Below are positions 16,752-23,118 of a stretch of 24,080 nt of DNA, one piece after another. The first letter of the stretch is position 1; each line of letters starts with the position of its first letter. Position numbers and translations under genes: made by a program. Below the pieces are notes generated by a model. That model did not search any database. It saw only the letters and a program-made list of their open reading frames with translations, and was not told where the DNA came from. Source of the DNA: a virus; the IMG/VR virus record IMGVR_UViG_3300028392_000283, positions 1 through 24,080 of that record; one strand, written 5' to 3'.

Positions 16752-16977
16752 AGGGCGGTTGTACCATAAAAAAATAAAAATTGTTCGTGAACCCACCCGT
16801 TCCTTGGCCCTTTCCCGTCGGCCCTAGGGGGGGGCCTCGGGTAAAAAAGAGGGCCAAAGCAAGCGCCGTGCCAAGCCAGAGGCACGCTAGGCCAAGCGCC
16901 CAAGGGTAGGGTTGTCCACAGGGTTATCCACAGGCTGGGTACTTAACATAACGCCCGTTGTATAAAGTACAAACGTA
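16752..16977. other. 226-bp intergenic region between small and large terminase genes
   Basis: No frame here looks like a gene. It holds two of the DnaA-box-like sites (see 16912-16996), a GC-rich imperfect inverted repeat around 16814-16841 (CCCG..GGCCC / GGGCC..CGGG, no U-tract downstream on the minus strand) and an A/T-rich run just before the terminase start. TTGTA/TACAA flanks a small palindrome near 16959-16973. I see no convincing sigma-70 promoter. Confidence 0.55.
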
Positions 16978-16996
16978 TCAGATTGACTTATCCACA
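16912..16996 (+). promoter_or_regulatory. Cluster of three DnaA-box-like sites
   Basis: TTATCCACA, the strong bacterial DnaA box, occurs at 16924-16932 and again at 16988-16996. TTGTCCACA (one mismatch) occurs at 16912-16920. All three are in the same orientation. The first two are spaced exactly 12 bp apart as near-repeats (box plus GGG or GGC). The third lies within the last codons of the small terminase gene. DnaA could bind here, for replication initiation or transcription control; binding is inferred from the consensus only. Confidence 0.6.
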
Positions 16997-17502
16997 ACCT
17001 TGGGCGTGATGTCGGTGACGTTGTCCAGCTGCAATGTCTGCACCCTAGCTTGCGCCGCCTCGAGCGCGCCAAGCACGCTGATGCGCTCGTCCCTCACCGT
17101 CATGTCAATGCGGTCGCCGTACGTCCTCGGCTTGAGCTTGCTGGCGATCCACTTGCGCGCGTCCACTTGCATCCGCTTCTGCTGCACCCAGGCGCTTGCC
17201 ATAGCGCCTTCCAGCCCCGCAGGCATCTGCTCGTCAGAGAGCTCAAGTATCTCGTCAGCCAGCTTGTCTGCGCGGTTCTGAACCGCTTTCTCATAAGCAG
17301 CGTTCAAGTTGGCGTCGTGCGCCAGCATGGCTTGAAACACCGTCCAGTTTGGCATTCCCTTCTCAGACAGCACTGTGCTCACGCTTTTGCCAGCTGACAC
17401 CCGATCAATGATTTCACTCCAAACTGGGTGATCGGGCGGCCATTTCACTGGTCTGCCCATGATTGCACCTGTTTTTGTCATTTTTTCGGCTATTGCCTTC
17501 AT
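16978..17502 (-). CDS. Small terminase subunit
   Basis: 174 residues beginning MKAIAEKMTKTGAIMGRPVK. A helix-turn-helix-like region (about 30-62: IIDRVSAGKSVSTVLSEKGM, then PNWTVFQAMLAHDANL) resembles the DNA-recognition domain of small terminases. It is followed by YEKAVQNRADKLADEILELS, and VDARKWIASKLKPRTYGDRI near 115-134 is a frequent signature of this terminase small-subunit family. The subunit recognises the packaging start site on phage DNA and recruits the large subunit encoded next. ATG 17502 has GGGGGT 5 bases upstream; internal Met8 and Met15 lack a better site. The 151 bp upstream contains direct repeats that could be its binding site. Confidence 0.92.
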   Translation of the reverse strand: MKAIAEKMTKTGAIMGRPVKWPPDHPVWSEIIDRVSAGKSVSTVLSEKGMPNWTVFQAMLAHDANLNAAYEKAVQNRADKLADEILELSDEQMPAGLEGAMASAWVQQKRMQVDARKWIASKLKPRTYGDRIDMTVRDERISVLGALEAAQARVQTLQLDNVTDITPKVVDKSI

Positions 17503-17561
17503 CGATTACCCCCAGCGCGTGCGCGTAATTTAACTAAATGTATGCAAAAAGCGCATAACGT

Positions 17562-17652
17562 TGCCACTCTGCCCTTTTGCCGCCGATGCTGCCACTCTGC
17601 CCACAATCAGCACCCAAGTACCGCCAAACACCGCCAAACGGCTATTTGGCAC
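17562..17652. repeat. Short direct repeats upstream of the small terminase gene
   Basis: TGCCACTCTGCCC occurs at 17562-17574 and again at 17590-17602 (28-bp offset). ACCGCCAAAC occurs in tandem at 17620-17629 and 17630-17639. GCCAAA and TTTGGC (17633-17638 and 17645-17650) form an inverted pair whose right arm resembles the iteron core found at 18424-18542. This clustering next to the small terminase gene fits a packaging (pac/cos) or regulatory site. Confidence 0.5.
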
Positions 17653-17655
17653 GTT

Positions 17656-18300
17656 TTAAGCTTTTGCAAAGGCTTTTGTATCAAACAACTTCGGCGTCCT
17701 GCTCGGCGTCACCATATCAATGTCATTGTCCATGTCATCGAACCCGCTAGGGCCGCCGACCGAAACTAGCTGACTGCCTGGCCATTGCCGCTTTAGCTCG
17801 TTGATCTGTCCCTCTGCCTGCTTGTTGACTATTATCGCAATTTCTTGGATTGTCCAAACAATCCTGTCTATGGTGCCTGGCCAATTCTGCAAATAAACCT
17901 TCTTTGCCTTTTCGTCGGGCACCACCACAAAAATTACCCCGTCCGGCTGCCGCCATTCGATCTGGCGTACATCGGCTACCTGCTCCACGTTGTTCTCTGT
18001 CGCCCAAGCCTCCATCGCGTCGTAGGCTTTGCACATCCCGCTAACCGCCTTGGCCATCCTTTCGTCGTCCCGCGACTCTTGAGCCAAGTAAACCCGCTGG
18101 AGCTGCGCCCAGACCTTTTCCCGCAACTCGGTACCCACCAACCAAATCAGCCTATCAATACCCCACTTCGCCTCATGGTCTTTTTTCCGATTCTCCAGCT
18201 CCACCAAAACCGCATTCTTAAACAGGTCAAACTTATCCGCTGGAAAGCTCGGCTGCTTAACCTCAATACTTGTCAAAACTTTACGTTTATTCGTAGCCAT
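17656..18300 (-). CDS. Hypothetical protein in the replication block (214 aa)
   Basis: Begins MATNKRKVLTSIEVKQPSFP (ATG 18300, with AGGA about 8 bases upstream; a GTG at 18303 is also in frame). The N-terminal half is helical and charged (LFKNAVLVELENRKKDHEAK, WGIDRLIWLVGTELREKVWA). The centre has VADVRQIEWRQPDGVIFVVV, an apparent beta-hairpin. A further helix (VWTIQEIAIIVNKQAEGQIN) is followed by an acidic flexible tail FDDMDNDIDMV. I do not recognise the family. It lies between the primase-helicase with its repeat region and the small terminase, so a role in replication or in the switch to packaging is possible. No nuclease or ATPase motif is visible. Confidence 0.8.
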   Translation of the reverse strand: MATNKRKVLTSIEVKQPSFPADKFDLFKNAVLVELENRKKDHEAKWGIDRLIWLVGTELREKVWAQLQRVYLAQESRDDERMAKAVSGMCKAYDAMEAWATENNVEQVADVRQIEWRQPDGVIFVVVPDEKAKKVYLQNWPGTIDRIVWTIQEIAIIVNKQAEGQINELKRQWPGSQLVSVGGPSGFDDMDNDIDMVTPSRTPKLFDTKAFAKA

Positions 18301-18329
18301 CACATCATCCTTAAAAACACAACTTCGGG

Positions 18330-18390
18330 CATTTGGTAATTTGCCAAATGGGAGCGTATATTAAGACATACGCTCTCCCATTTGGCAAAA
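18330..18390. repeat. Long inverted repeat / hairpin beside the iteron array
   Basis: TTTGCCAAATGGGAGCGTAT (18340-18359) pairs with 18368-18389 as its reverse complement except for a 2-base TC bulge, leaving an 8-base loop (ATTAAGAC). The ends of both arms are copies of the iteron core in opposite orientation. A smaller inverted repeat, CATTTGG/CCAAATG (18330-18336 and 18344-18350), overlaps the left arm. There is no adjacent U-tract on either strand. On the minus strand a TTGCCA...TAATAT pair with 19-bp spacing lies within it, too poor to call a promoter. It could be an operator, a cruciform or a replication structure. Confidence 0.75.
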
Positions 18391-18423
18391 CTGCACCAAA
18401 TCTATGCAAACCACCATTTTTCT

Positions 18424-18542
18424 CCATTTGGCTCACCATTTGGCATCCATTTGGCATCCATTTGTCCCATTTGTCCCATTTGGCAAATTTCACGTTTTTC
18501 CTCTCATCCGTCCATTTGGCTCACCATTTGGCTCCATTTGTC
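18424..18542 (+). repeat. Iteron-like array of CCATTTGGC / CCATTTGTC
   Basis: The 9-bp core CCATTTG(G/T)C begins at 18424, 18436, 18447, 18458, 18467 and 18476, then after a 27-bp break at 18512, 18524 and 18534. A further copy at 18378 belongs to the adjacent inverted repeat. Centre spacing is 9-12 bp, close to one helical turn. A degenerate copy at 18596 falls in the end of the primase-helicase gene. Tandem same-orientation copies next to a replicative primase-helicase are what plasmid and phage iteron origins look like. Alternatively the array is a multi-site operator for the 214-residue gene downstream. Confidence 0.8.
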
Positions 18543-18582
18543 ACTAATCAAATCTGTAACCTTCTCAGCCGCCCAAAAACGG

Positions 18583-20571
18583 TTAAAAGTCCCCGCCATT
18601 TTGGTCACTATCGTCCCAAATCACCCACACAAAAGGATCAAAAACCTCCACCCTTTTGGCGTTCTGAAGGCTCTGAACGCACCTTGTAAACCGCCTTTTG
18701 ATGCCTGCTTTGTCCATCTGGGCCGCCTCAAACGCTTGCTGCCACTGCTCAGTGTAGATTGATTTATTGCGCTTCCCGTCAATTATTCTCATCTCGCCAT
18801 GCTCTGTAATTGCCTTGTGCAAGGCGTCCAAAGCCTGCTTTTGGATGCCGCCAGCCCCTGTTCTTATTGGCGGTAGCTTTGGTTTCTTGTGCTGTTCGTC
18901 AATCATTTCTTGGTGTTCCCTGACCGCTAGTGACAGGGATTCGCCCAGGTTTAGCCCGCCGCCAGTGTCAATTTGCACCATCTCAAACCCAAATTTGATG
19001 TTGTCCTGCCCATCCTTTTGCTTACTGATGGTGATTATTCCTTGCCCAGCAACGCCGTCCTTCTTGACTGTTACGTCAAGTTTTTGTAGCTCAAGTTGCG
19101 TGTCCACGGCGCCTAATAATGAGCTATGACCGCGCAATCCTTTGGTGGCGTCCTTGCCTGAGTGGTGCAAAACCATGAGCGCGCAGCCCAGTTTGCGCTG
19201 CATACGTCCCGTGTTATGAATAAATGCACCCATATCTTGACTATCGTTTTCGTTGCCGCCACCGAATGCCCTGGCCAACGTATCTATCTGGATCAGGCGT
19301 AGTTCTATGCCTGACTGCTCTATCAGGTTGTCAATTGACTCCATCAGCAGGTTGAAATCGTCTGCGCTTGATCGGAGGTTAAGCTGGTGCCTAATGACGT
19401 AAATATCTGCCCCGTCCTGCGTCTTGTTGTGTATCTTGCACGCTTTAATCCGCGCCCCGATACCGCCGTGCCCCTCGCCGGCAATGTAGATTACGGCGCC
19501 GGCTAGTGCAATTTCGTTGCCCATCCATTGGCGTCCTGTCGCCACAGCCTCGGCTATGTCCAGCGCCACAAACGACTTGTAACTGCCTGGCGGGCCGTAC
19601 AAGGCTGCAAATCCCTTATCTGGCAATACGTTTTCAATGATCCAGCTGACCGGCTCGTCTTTTATGGTGTCCCATGCCTCAATGTTTAGGAGCTGCGGCG
19701 TTGGGTTGTAGGCGTCCATGTCAGGCATGGGCTCTGATATCGGGGTTGGCTCCTCTGCCGGCTCGGTAATGACTGGCGACTTCTTGGCTAGGCTTGCAAG
19801 CTCCGTCCTTGTCCCCGCCATGTCGTTGACCCACTCATAAGCATCATCACCCTCTACCATAAGATTGAGGTCTAAGTACCTGATTGACTTAGCCACGGGT
19901 AGGAGCTTGGCTATAGCCTTTTTCGCGTATGCTCTGCCTGGCTCATCGTTGTCAGGCACTATCACGACATTTGCGCCCGCGAAATACTGGGTAATGTCCT
20001 CGGGCCATGACCCTGCACCCGTATGACTTGTGGTGGCCACAGCGCCAATGCTGACTAAAGCATCGGCTGCCTTCTCGCCCTCCACCAAGTAGATTGCGCG
20101 TCCCGCTGCCTTGGCTACCAGCATCTCTGGCAGGCGGTAGGGCACGATTCTGGTGTCCTTGAGCCCAGCTACCCGCTTGCCGTTGGCGTCTACCCTGTGA
20201 ATTGAGTACGTCTTACCCTTGGCGTCTGCCGTCTTATACCGGCGCTTAGTGAATAAGACGCTGCCGTTCTCTGCCGTGTACTCCCATTCTTGCTGCAATA
20301 CCGGCGCCTGGTGCTGGGTAAAGCTAATCTCCTCCCGCTTGGGCGTTGTGGGCAGCAGGTTGCGATCCCTGACTGCGTCGAACACGTCCCGCTGGTCGCA
20401 GCCGCCGTGACAGTGGAATAAGACCTTGCCCTCTGATTCTGAGATAGACAGGCTAGGGTTCTTGTCCCCGTTGCCTCTGCCGTGGCCAGGTACGGGGCAT
20501 GATGCCACCCATGATCCATTGACCTTCTTGGCGTTGCCCAGCGCCTTGGCTATTGTTTCTGTGTCTGGCAT
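18583..20571 (-). CDS. Primase-helicase: zinc finger, TOPRIM and RepA/AAA_25-type ATPase
   Basis: 662 residues, three modules. (1) Zinc-binding primase finger: C25-P-V-P-G-H30 and C54-H-G-G-C58. (2) TOPRIM catalytic domain: YLVEGEKAADAL (E164) and VVIVPDNDEPGRAYAK (D207, D209), the acidic metal-binding pattern. (3) RecA/DnaB-like helicase ATPase: Walker A ALYGPPGSYKS (323-333), Walker B RLIQIDT (425-431), and LMVLHHSGKDATKGLRGHSS (465-484), a signature of RepA-like hexameric helicases. The C-terminal ~90 residues look like a winged-helix tail. Such fusions prime and unwind DNA at the replication fork of phages and plasmids. The start overlaps the methyltransferase end by 22 bases; the ribosome site is weak. 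Iteron-like repeats begin just after its stop. Confidence 0.93.
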   Translation of the reverse strand: MPDTETIAKALGNAKKVNGSWVASCPVPGHGRGNGDKNPSLSISESEGKVLFHCHGGCDQRDVFDAVRDRNLLPTTPKREEISFTQHQAPVLQQEWEYTAENGSVLFTKRRYKTADAKGKTYSIHRVDANGKRVAGLKDTRIVPYRLPEMLVAKAAGRAIYLVEGEKAADALVSIGAVATTSHTGAGSWPEDITQYFAGANVVIVPDNDEPGRAYAKKAIAKLLPVAKSIRYLDLNLMVEGDDAYEWVNDMAGTRTELASLAKKSPVITEPAEEPTPISEPMPDMDAYNPTPQLLNIEAWDTIKDEPVSWIIENVLPDKGFAALYGPPGSYKSFVALDIAEAVATGRQWMGNEIALAGAVIYIAGEGHGGIGARIKACKIHNKTQDGADIYVIRHQLNLRSSADDFNLLMESIDNLIEQSGIELRLIQIDTLARAFGGGNENDSQDMGAFIHNTGRMQRKLGCALMVLHHSGKDATKGLRGHSSLLGAVDTQLELQKLDVTVKKDGVAGQGIITISKQKDGQDNIKFGFEMVQIDTGGGLNLGESLSLAVREHQEMIDEQHKKPKLPPIRTGAGGIQKQALDALHKAITEHGEMRIIDGKRNKSIYTEQWQQAFEAAQMDKAGIKRRFTRCVQSLQNAKRVEVFDPFVWVIWDDSDQNGGDF

Positions 20572-21896
20572 ATCGCGTCCACTTCTTTAATTCTTTTGCC
20601 GATCCACGCCATAACAGGCACCGCCATTGAGTTACCCAGCGCCTTATACCGAGGGCCATCAGGCGTAGGCTTGCCTTTGTACTTGAGGTCGGTATAGTTG
20701 TCAGGGAATCCTTGGAGTCTTTCGCATTCCACTGGCGTGAGGCGGCGTACTGCCATTGCTTGCGCGACTACATCAATGCCTCTATCAGCGCAGGGACTGC
20801 TATCGTGACGCGCTTGAAGTGTTCTGGCAATGTCTCCACCAAAGGCTACCGCCATTGGGTTTGTAGCTTGCAGCGTCTGCGTCATGTCCACATCAGTTTG
20901 CGGGTTTGACATCCGTCCGCTAAAGGCAATGGGCTGCATAACCGATGGCCCAGTTCCTGTTCCATCAGCGCGTTTAGTCAATGATGCCGCCGTATCCCCT
21001 GTAAATGCGCCATTAAAAATGTCAACGCCAATAGGCTGCATAACCGCCTGCGGCTGGCCTCGGCTGTCCATGCAATAGGCTGAACCATCAGTTAAATATT
21101 CCTTACCCTGCGGCCCAGCATCAGGTGCGCGGCCTATGCAATGCGGGTGAATGCTGATTGGCTGCGTTACTAAATCAGTTGCATCCTTGTAGTCTCTAGC
21201 TTTTATTGCGCTGGCGCTACCGTTATCGTTGTATTCCCCAAACGCAACCATGCGAAAAGCCTCTACAACATCTGTTTCAAATCCGCTACATTGGTTAGCG
21301 CCAACCGTAAGGGTGTCGGCAACTCTTTGCCTCTTTTCTCTGCTCGGCGCAGGATGCCCTGACAGGCTGTGGCGCTCAAAAAGTACCGCTGCGGCAGGTC
21401 GCCAGTTTCCAAGGTATCCGATAACGAACACACGACGGCGTCGCTGGGCCACTCCGAAGTACTGAGCGTCAAGAATTCGGTACGCGAACCCATACCCGAG
21501 TTCGCCCATCCCTCGAAGGAGGGAGGCAAAGTCGAGTCCTCCGTTAGAGGATAAGACGCCGGGGACGTTCTCCCAAACCAGCCACTGGGGCCGATACTTT
21601 GCAGCAATGGCAAGGTATGTAAGCATGAGGTTGCCACGAGGGTCATCCAATCCTTTTCGGAGACCAGCGACACTGAAGGACTGGCAGGGAGTTCCTCCAA
21701 CGAAAACATTGACATCTGCATCTTGCCACTCCTTAAATTTAGTCATGTCACCCCAGTTCGGGGTGTCCGGGTAATGGTGCGCTAACACCTGCGAAGGGAA
21801 TTTCTCAATCTCACCGAAGGCAACAGGCTCCCACCCCAAAGGGTGCCAAGCTACTGTTGCTGCTTCAATTCCTGAGCATACAGATAGGTATTTCAT
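20550..21896 (-). CDS. C5-cytosine DNA methyltransferase with repeat-rich target-recognition region
   Basis: 448 residues. Conserved motifs occur in order: I, YLSVCSGIEAATVAW (3-17); IV, GGTPCQSFS (67-75) with catalytic C71; VI, WENVPG (108-113); VIII, QRRRRVFVIG (151-160); IX, RRLTPVECERLQGFP (384-398); X, YKALGNSMAVPV (417-428). It transfers a methyl group from S-adenosylmethionine to carbon 5 of cytosine, probably protecting phage DNA from host restriction. The target-recognition stretch, about 170-380, is unusually long and built of imperfect repeats (TL.A....DVV..(I/A)F). No partner endonuclease is seen, so it is an orphan enzyme. ATG 21896 abuts the stop of the acidic 51-residue gene (TAAATG). 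The site specificity cannot be read from sequence. Confidence 0.95.
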   Translation of the reverse strand: MKYLSVCSGIEAATVAWHPLGWEPVAFGEIEKFPSQVLAHHYPDTPNWGDMTKFKEWQDADVNVFVGGTPCQSFSVAGLRKGLDDPRGNLMLTYLAIAAKYRPQWLVWENVPGVLSSNGGLDFASLLRGMGELGYGFAYRILDAQYFGVAQRRRRVFVIGYLGNWRPAAAVLFERHSLSGHPAPSREKRQRVADTLTVGANQCSGFETDVVEAFRMVAFGEYNDNGSASAIKARDYKDATDLVTQPISIHPHCIGRAPDAGPQGKEYLTDGSAYCMDSRGQPQAVMQPIGVDIFNGAFTGDTAASLTKRADGTGTGPSVMQPIAFSGRMSNPQTDVDMTQTLQATNPMAVAFGGDIARTLQARHDSSPCADRGIDVVAQAMAVRRLTPVECERLQGFPDNYTDLKYKGKPTPDGPRYKALGNSMAVPVMAWIGKRIKEVDAICQTQKQ

Positions 21897-22052
21897 TTAT
21901 CCGTTCCATTCTTCTTCAGAAACTTCTTCTACAAAAACATCGCCGGGATCGTAACCAATGTCCAAATAAACTTGGTCATATGCATGTTCTTCATCACGCG
22001 CCATTAGATACCGCTCGTCATTGCCATTGATGATTGCTATAAAGTGTTTCAT
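21897..22052 (-). CDS. Small acidic protein preceding the methyltransferase (51 aa)
   Basis: ATG at 22052 has AGGAG 7 bases upstream, and the TAA is directly followed by the methyltransferase ATG, so translation is well supported. The product reads MKHFIAIINGNDERYLMARD, then EEHAYDQVYLDIGYDPGDVF and VEEVSEEEWNG. It has 14 Asp/Glu and only 3 Lys/Arg (about -11 net). The MKHFIAII start and the ARDEEHAYDQV segment suggest a small alpha/beta fold. Such acidity could be DNA mimicry, or simply a small regulator; I recognise no family. Confidence 0.7.
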   Translation of the reverse strand: MKHFIAIINGNDERYLMARDEEHAYDQVYLDIGYDPGDVFVEEVSEEEWNG

Positions 22053-22087
22053 GGTGTTCTCCTGTGTGGGGCCGAAGCCCCGTTAAA

Positions 22088-22405
22088 TTAAGCGATGGAT
22101 GCGACCTTGATGATTGCGCTGGACTCGCCACGGAAACTGTCCAGTTGGGATTCTGTGATCCCAAAGGCAGCGCACAGCTTCTCCATGTCCACGGAACCTT
22201 TGCGGTTCTCAATGGTGATGCGCACGCCGTACTTCTCACCACGGTGCTTGCCTTCGCCGTAGGCGTTGGTGATCTCTTCTTTCAGGGATTTGCATTTGGT
22301 GGTCAAGTCTTTGACTTGGCGGTCGAGCACTGCGAGGGTGTCGATGTTGTTGGTCAGGCTCTCGATAGTTGAGAGGGCTTGGATGGTTGCTTGGACTTCG
22401 GTCAT
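22088..22405 (-). CDS. Coiled-coil protein of the recombination block (105 aa)
   Basis: ATG 22405 is preferred over an in-frame upstream start (22459) because GGAGA lies 7 bases before it. The product begins MTEVQATIQALSTIESLTNN. A coiled-coil helix runs to about residue 50 (VLDRQVKDLTTKCKSLKEEI). A small beta-rich segment follows (YGVRITIENRKGSVDMEKLC), ending in AFGITESQLDSF. A helix pair followed by a YGV.I......SVD strand recalls small accessory proteins encoded beside phage exonucleases and recombinases, but this is a loose resemblance. The preceding 99-bp gap shows no clear promoter or terminator. Function unassigned. Confidence 0.78.
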   Translation of the reverse strand: MTEVQATIQALSTIESLTNNIDTLAVLDRQVKDLTTKCKSLKEEITNAYGEGKHRGEKYGVRITIENRKGSVDMEKLCAAFGITESQLDSFRGESSAIIKVASIA

Positions 22406-22504
22406 TTGGTATCTCCAGTTAAACCCGCTAAAGTTGCGGTAATGGAATTTTAATACCAAATTAAAGGACTTTTGGGCTTCAGAACATAAAAAAGCAAAAA
22501 AAAG

Positions 22505-22780
22505 TCACTTTTTTTGTTGTATTTGCGCAAAAACATTGGAAATTGTGACGTTCAGGGCGTCGATTTGCTCCATTTTGGCTATCGCCCATGCCCTTTTCTG
22601 CCCATGCCAGCCCATGAGAGCCCCTTGGTGGCATGACTTGCACAGGGCGACCACTGTGTAATGGTTCCCCTGCTTGATGTGATGGGCGTCTGAGGGGTCA
22701 TGCTCCCCGCACACAGAGCAGGGCTGCTCCTTCACCAGCCCCACCCACATACGCTCTGCTTTGTTGTAGGTACCGTTCAC
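22505..22780 (-). CDS. HNH / Ref-like zinc-binding putative nuclease (91 aa)
   Basis: Starts at GTG 22780, overlapping the preceding stop by four bases (GTGA), with AAGGCGG upstream. C21-x2-C24, D31-A-H33-H34-I, H40 and C47-x2-C50-H51 reproduce the zinc-ribbon plus His-Met-finger arrangement of small phage HNH proteins, similar to the C-terminal domain of the P1 Ref nuclease and related recombination nucleases. The first ~20 residues (GTYNKAERMWVGLVKEQPC) fit the usual lead-in. The last 30 form a helix. It probably cleaves DNA in recombination or packaging, given its RuvC-like neighbour. It is short for an HNH enzyme and may need a partner; activity is inferred. Confidence 0.8.
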   Translation of the reverse strand: MNGTYNKAERMWVGLVKEQPCSVCGEHDPSDAHHIKQGNHYTVVALCKSCHQGALMGWHGQKRAWAIAKMEQIDALNVTISNVFAQIQQKK

Positions 22781-23118
22781 ATGACCGCCTTGTCCATTTG
22801 CCTGTTAGAAGCCTCTAAAGAGCGCCATACGTCCACTCTAGCCTGCGCAGCCACCAAACCCCAGCGCAAGCCTTCTGCCTTCTCTGTAGCCGCTCCTATG
22901 CCTTTAATCAGTTCCATGTACTCCACGTCAGCGTAGGCTCGGACTTCGGCAGCCGCCACGCTCTTGATCTTCTCGTCCTTCATGATGGTGGTCATGAGCA
23001 AAGCCTTCTTGGATTTGCGAAACTCTTCGAGGTACGTCAACTCGCCCTTGGCCTTTGCGTATGCCTGCCCTTGGGTGTAGATGTAGTCCACGGCGTCATG
23101 GATGTTCTTCTCAGTCAT
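22777..23118 (-). CDS. Helical protein of unknown function in the recombination block (113 aa)
   Basis: ATG 23118 (MTEKNIHDAVDYIYTQGQAY) is chosen because GGAG lies 8 bases upstream; a TTG four codons earlier is possible. The start overlaps the RuvC-like gene end by 8 bases. The sequence is helical throughout: AKGELTYLEEFRKSKKALLM, then VAAAEVRAYADVEYMELIKG, then EKAEGLRWGLVAAQARVDVW and RSLEASNRQMDKA. The pattern K.EL.YLEEFRKS.KA.LM......SVA..E..AYA...Y.....G...A.E......W....A......WRS.E is one I recall from phages with recombination functions; its biochemical role is unknown to me. Order suggests it works with the resolvase or the HNH protein. Confidence 0.8.
   Translation of the reverse strand: MTEKNIHDAVDYIYTQGQAYAKAKGELTYLEEFRKSKKALLMTTIMKDEKIKSVAAAEVRAYADVEYMELIKGIGAATEKAEGLRWGLVAAQARVDVWRSLEASNRQMDKAVM

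Noticed and set aside
16752-16796. Extension of the large terminase to a GTG at 16796
   Set aside because: The extra residues (GSRTIFIFLWYNRP) are translated from an A/T-rich leader and are unlike terminase N-termini; ATG 16751 is more plausible.
16887-17072. Minus-strand frame ending PVDNPVDNP between the terminase genes
   Set aside because: The repeat is the two DnaA-box-like sites read as codons; the frame overlaps the small terminase gene and has no ribosome site.
18311-18493. Minus-strand 60-codon frame through the repeat array, giving a protein with KWDKWDKW
   Set aside because: The repeated residues are just the iteron core read in frame; there is no ribosome site and the rest is unlike the neighbouring proteins.
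18424-18542. Possible CRISPR array
   Set aside because: Repeats are only 9 bp with 0-3 bp between most copies; there are no spacers of 25-40 bp and no cas genes.
22406-22504. Promoter for the 105-residue gene in the 99-bp gap (TATTAA near 22450)
   Set aside because: No acceptable -35 element lies at 16-18 bp; not supported.
22497-22515. A7-GT / AC-T7 palindrome at the end of the HNH-like gene, resembling a terminator
   Set aside because: The stem is almost all A-U pairs with a one-base centre, too weak for an intrinsic terminator; it includes the stop codon.
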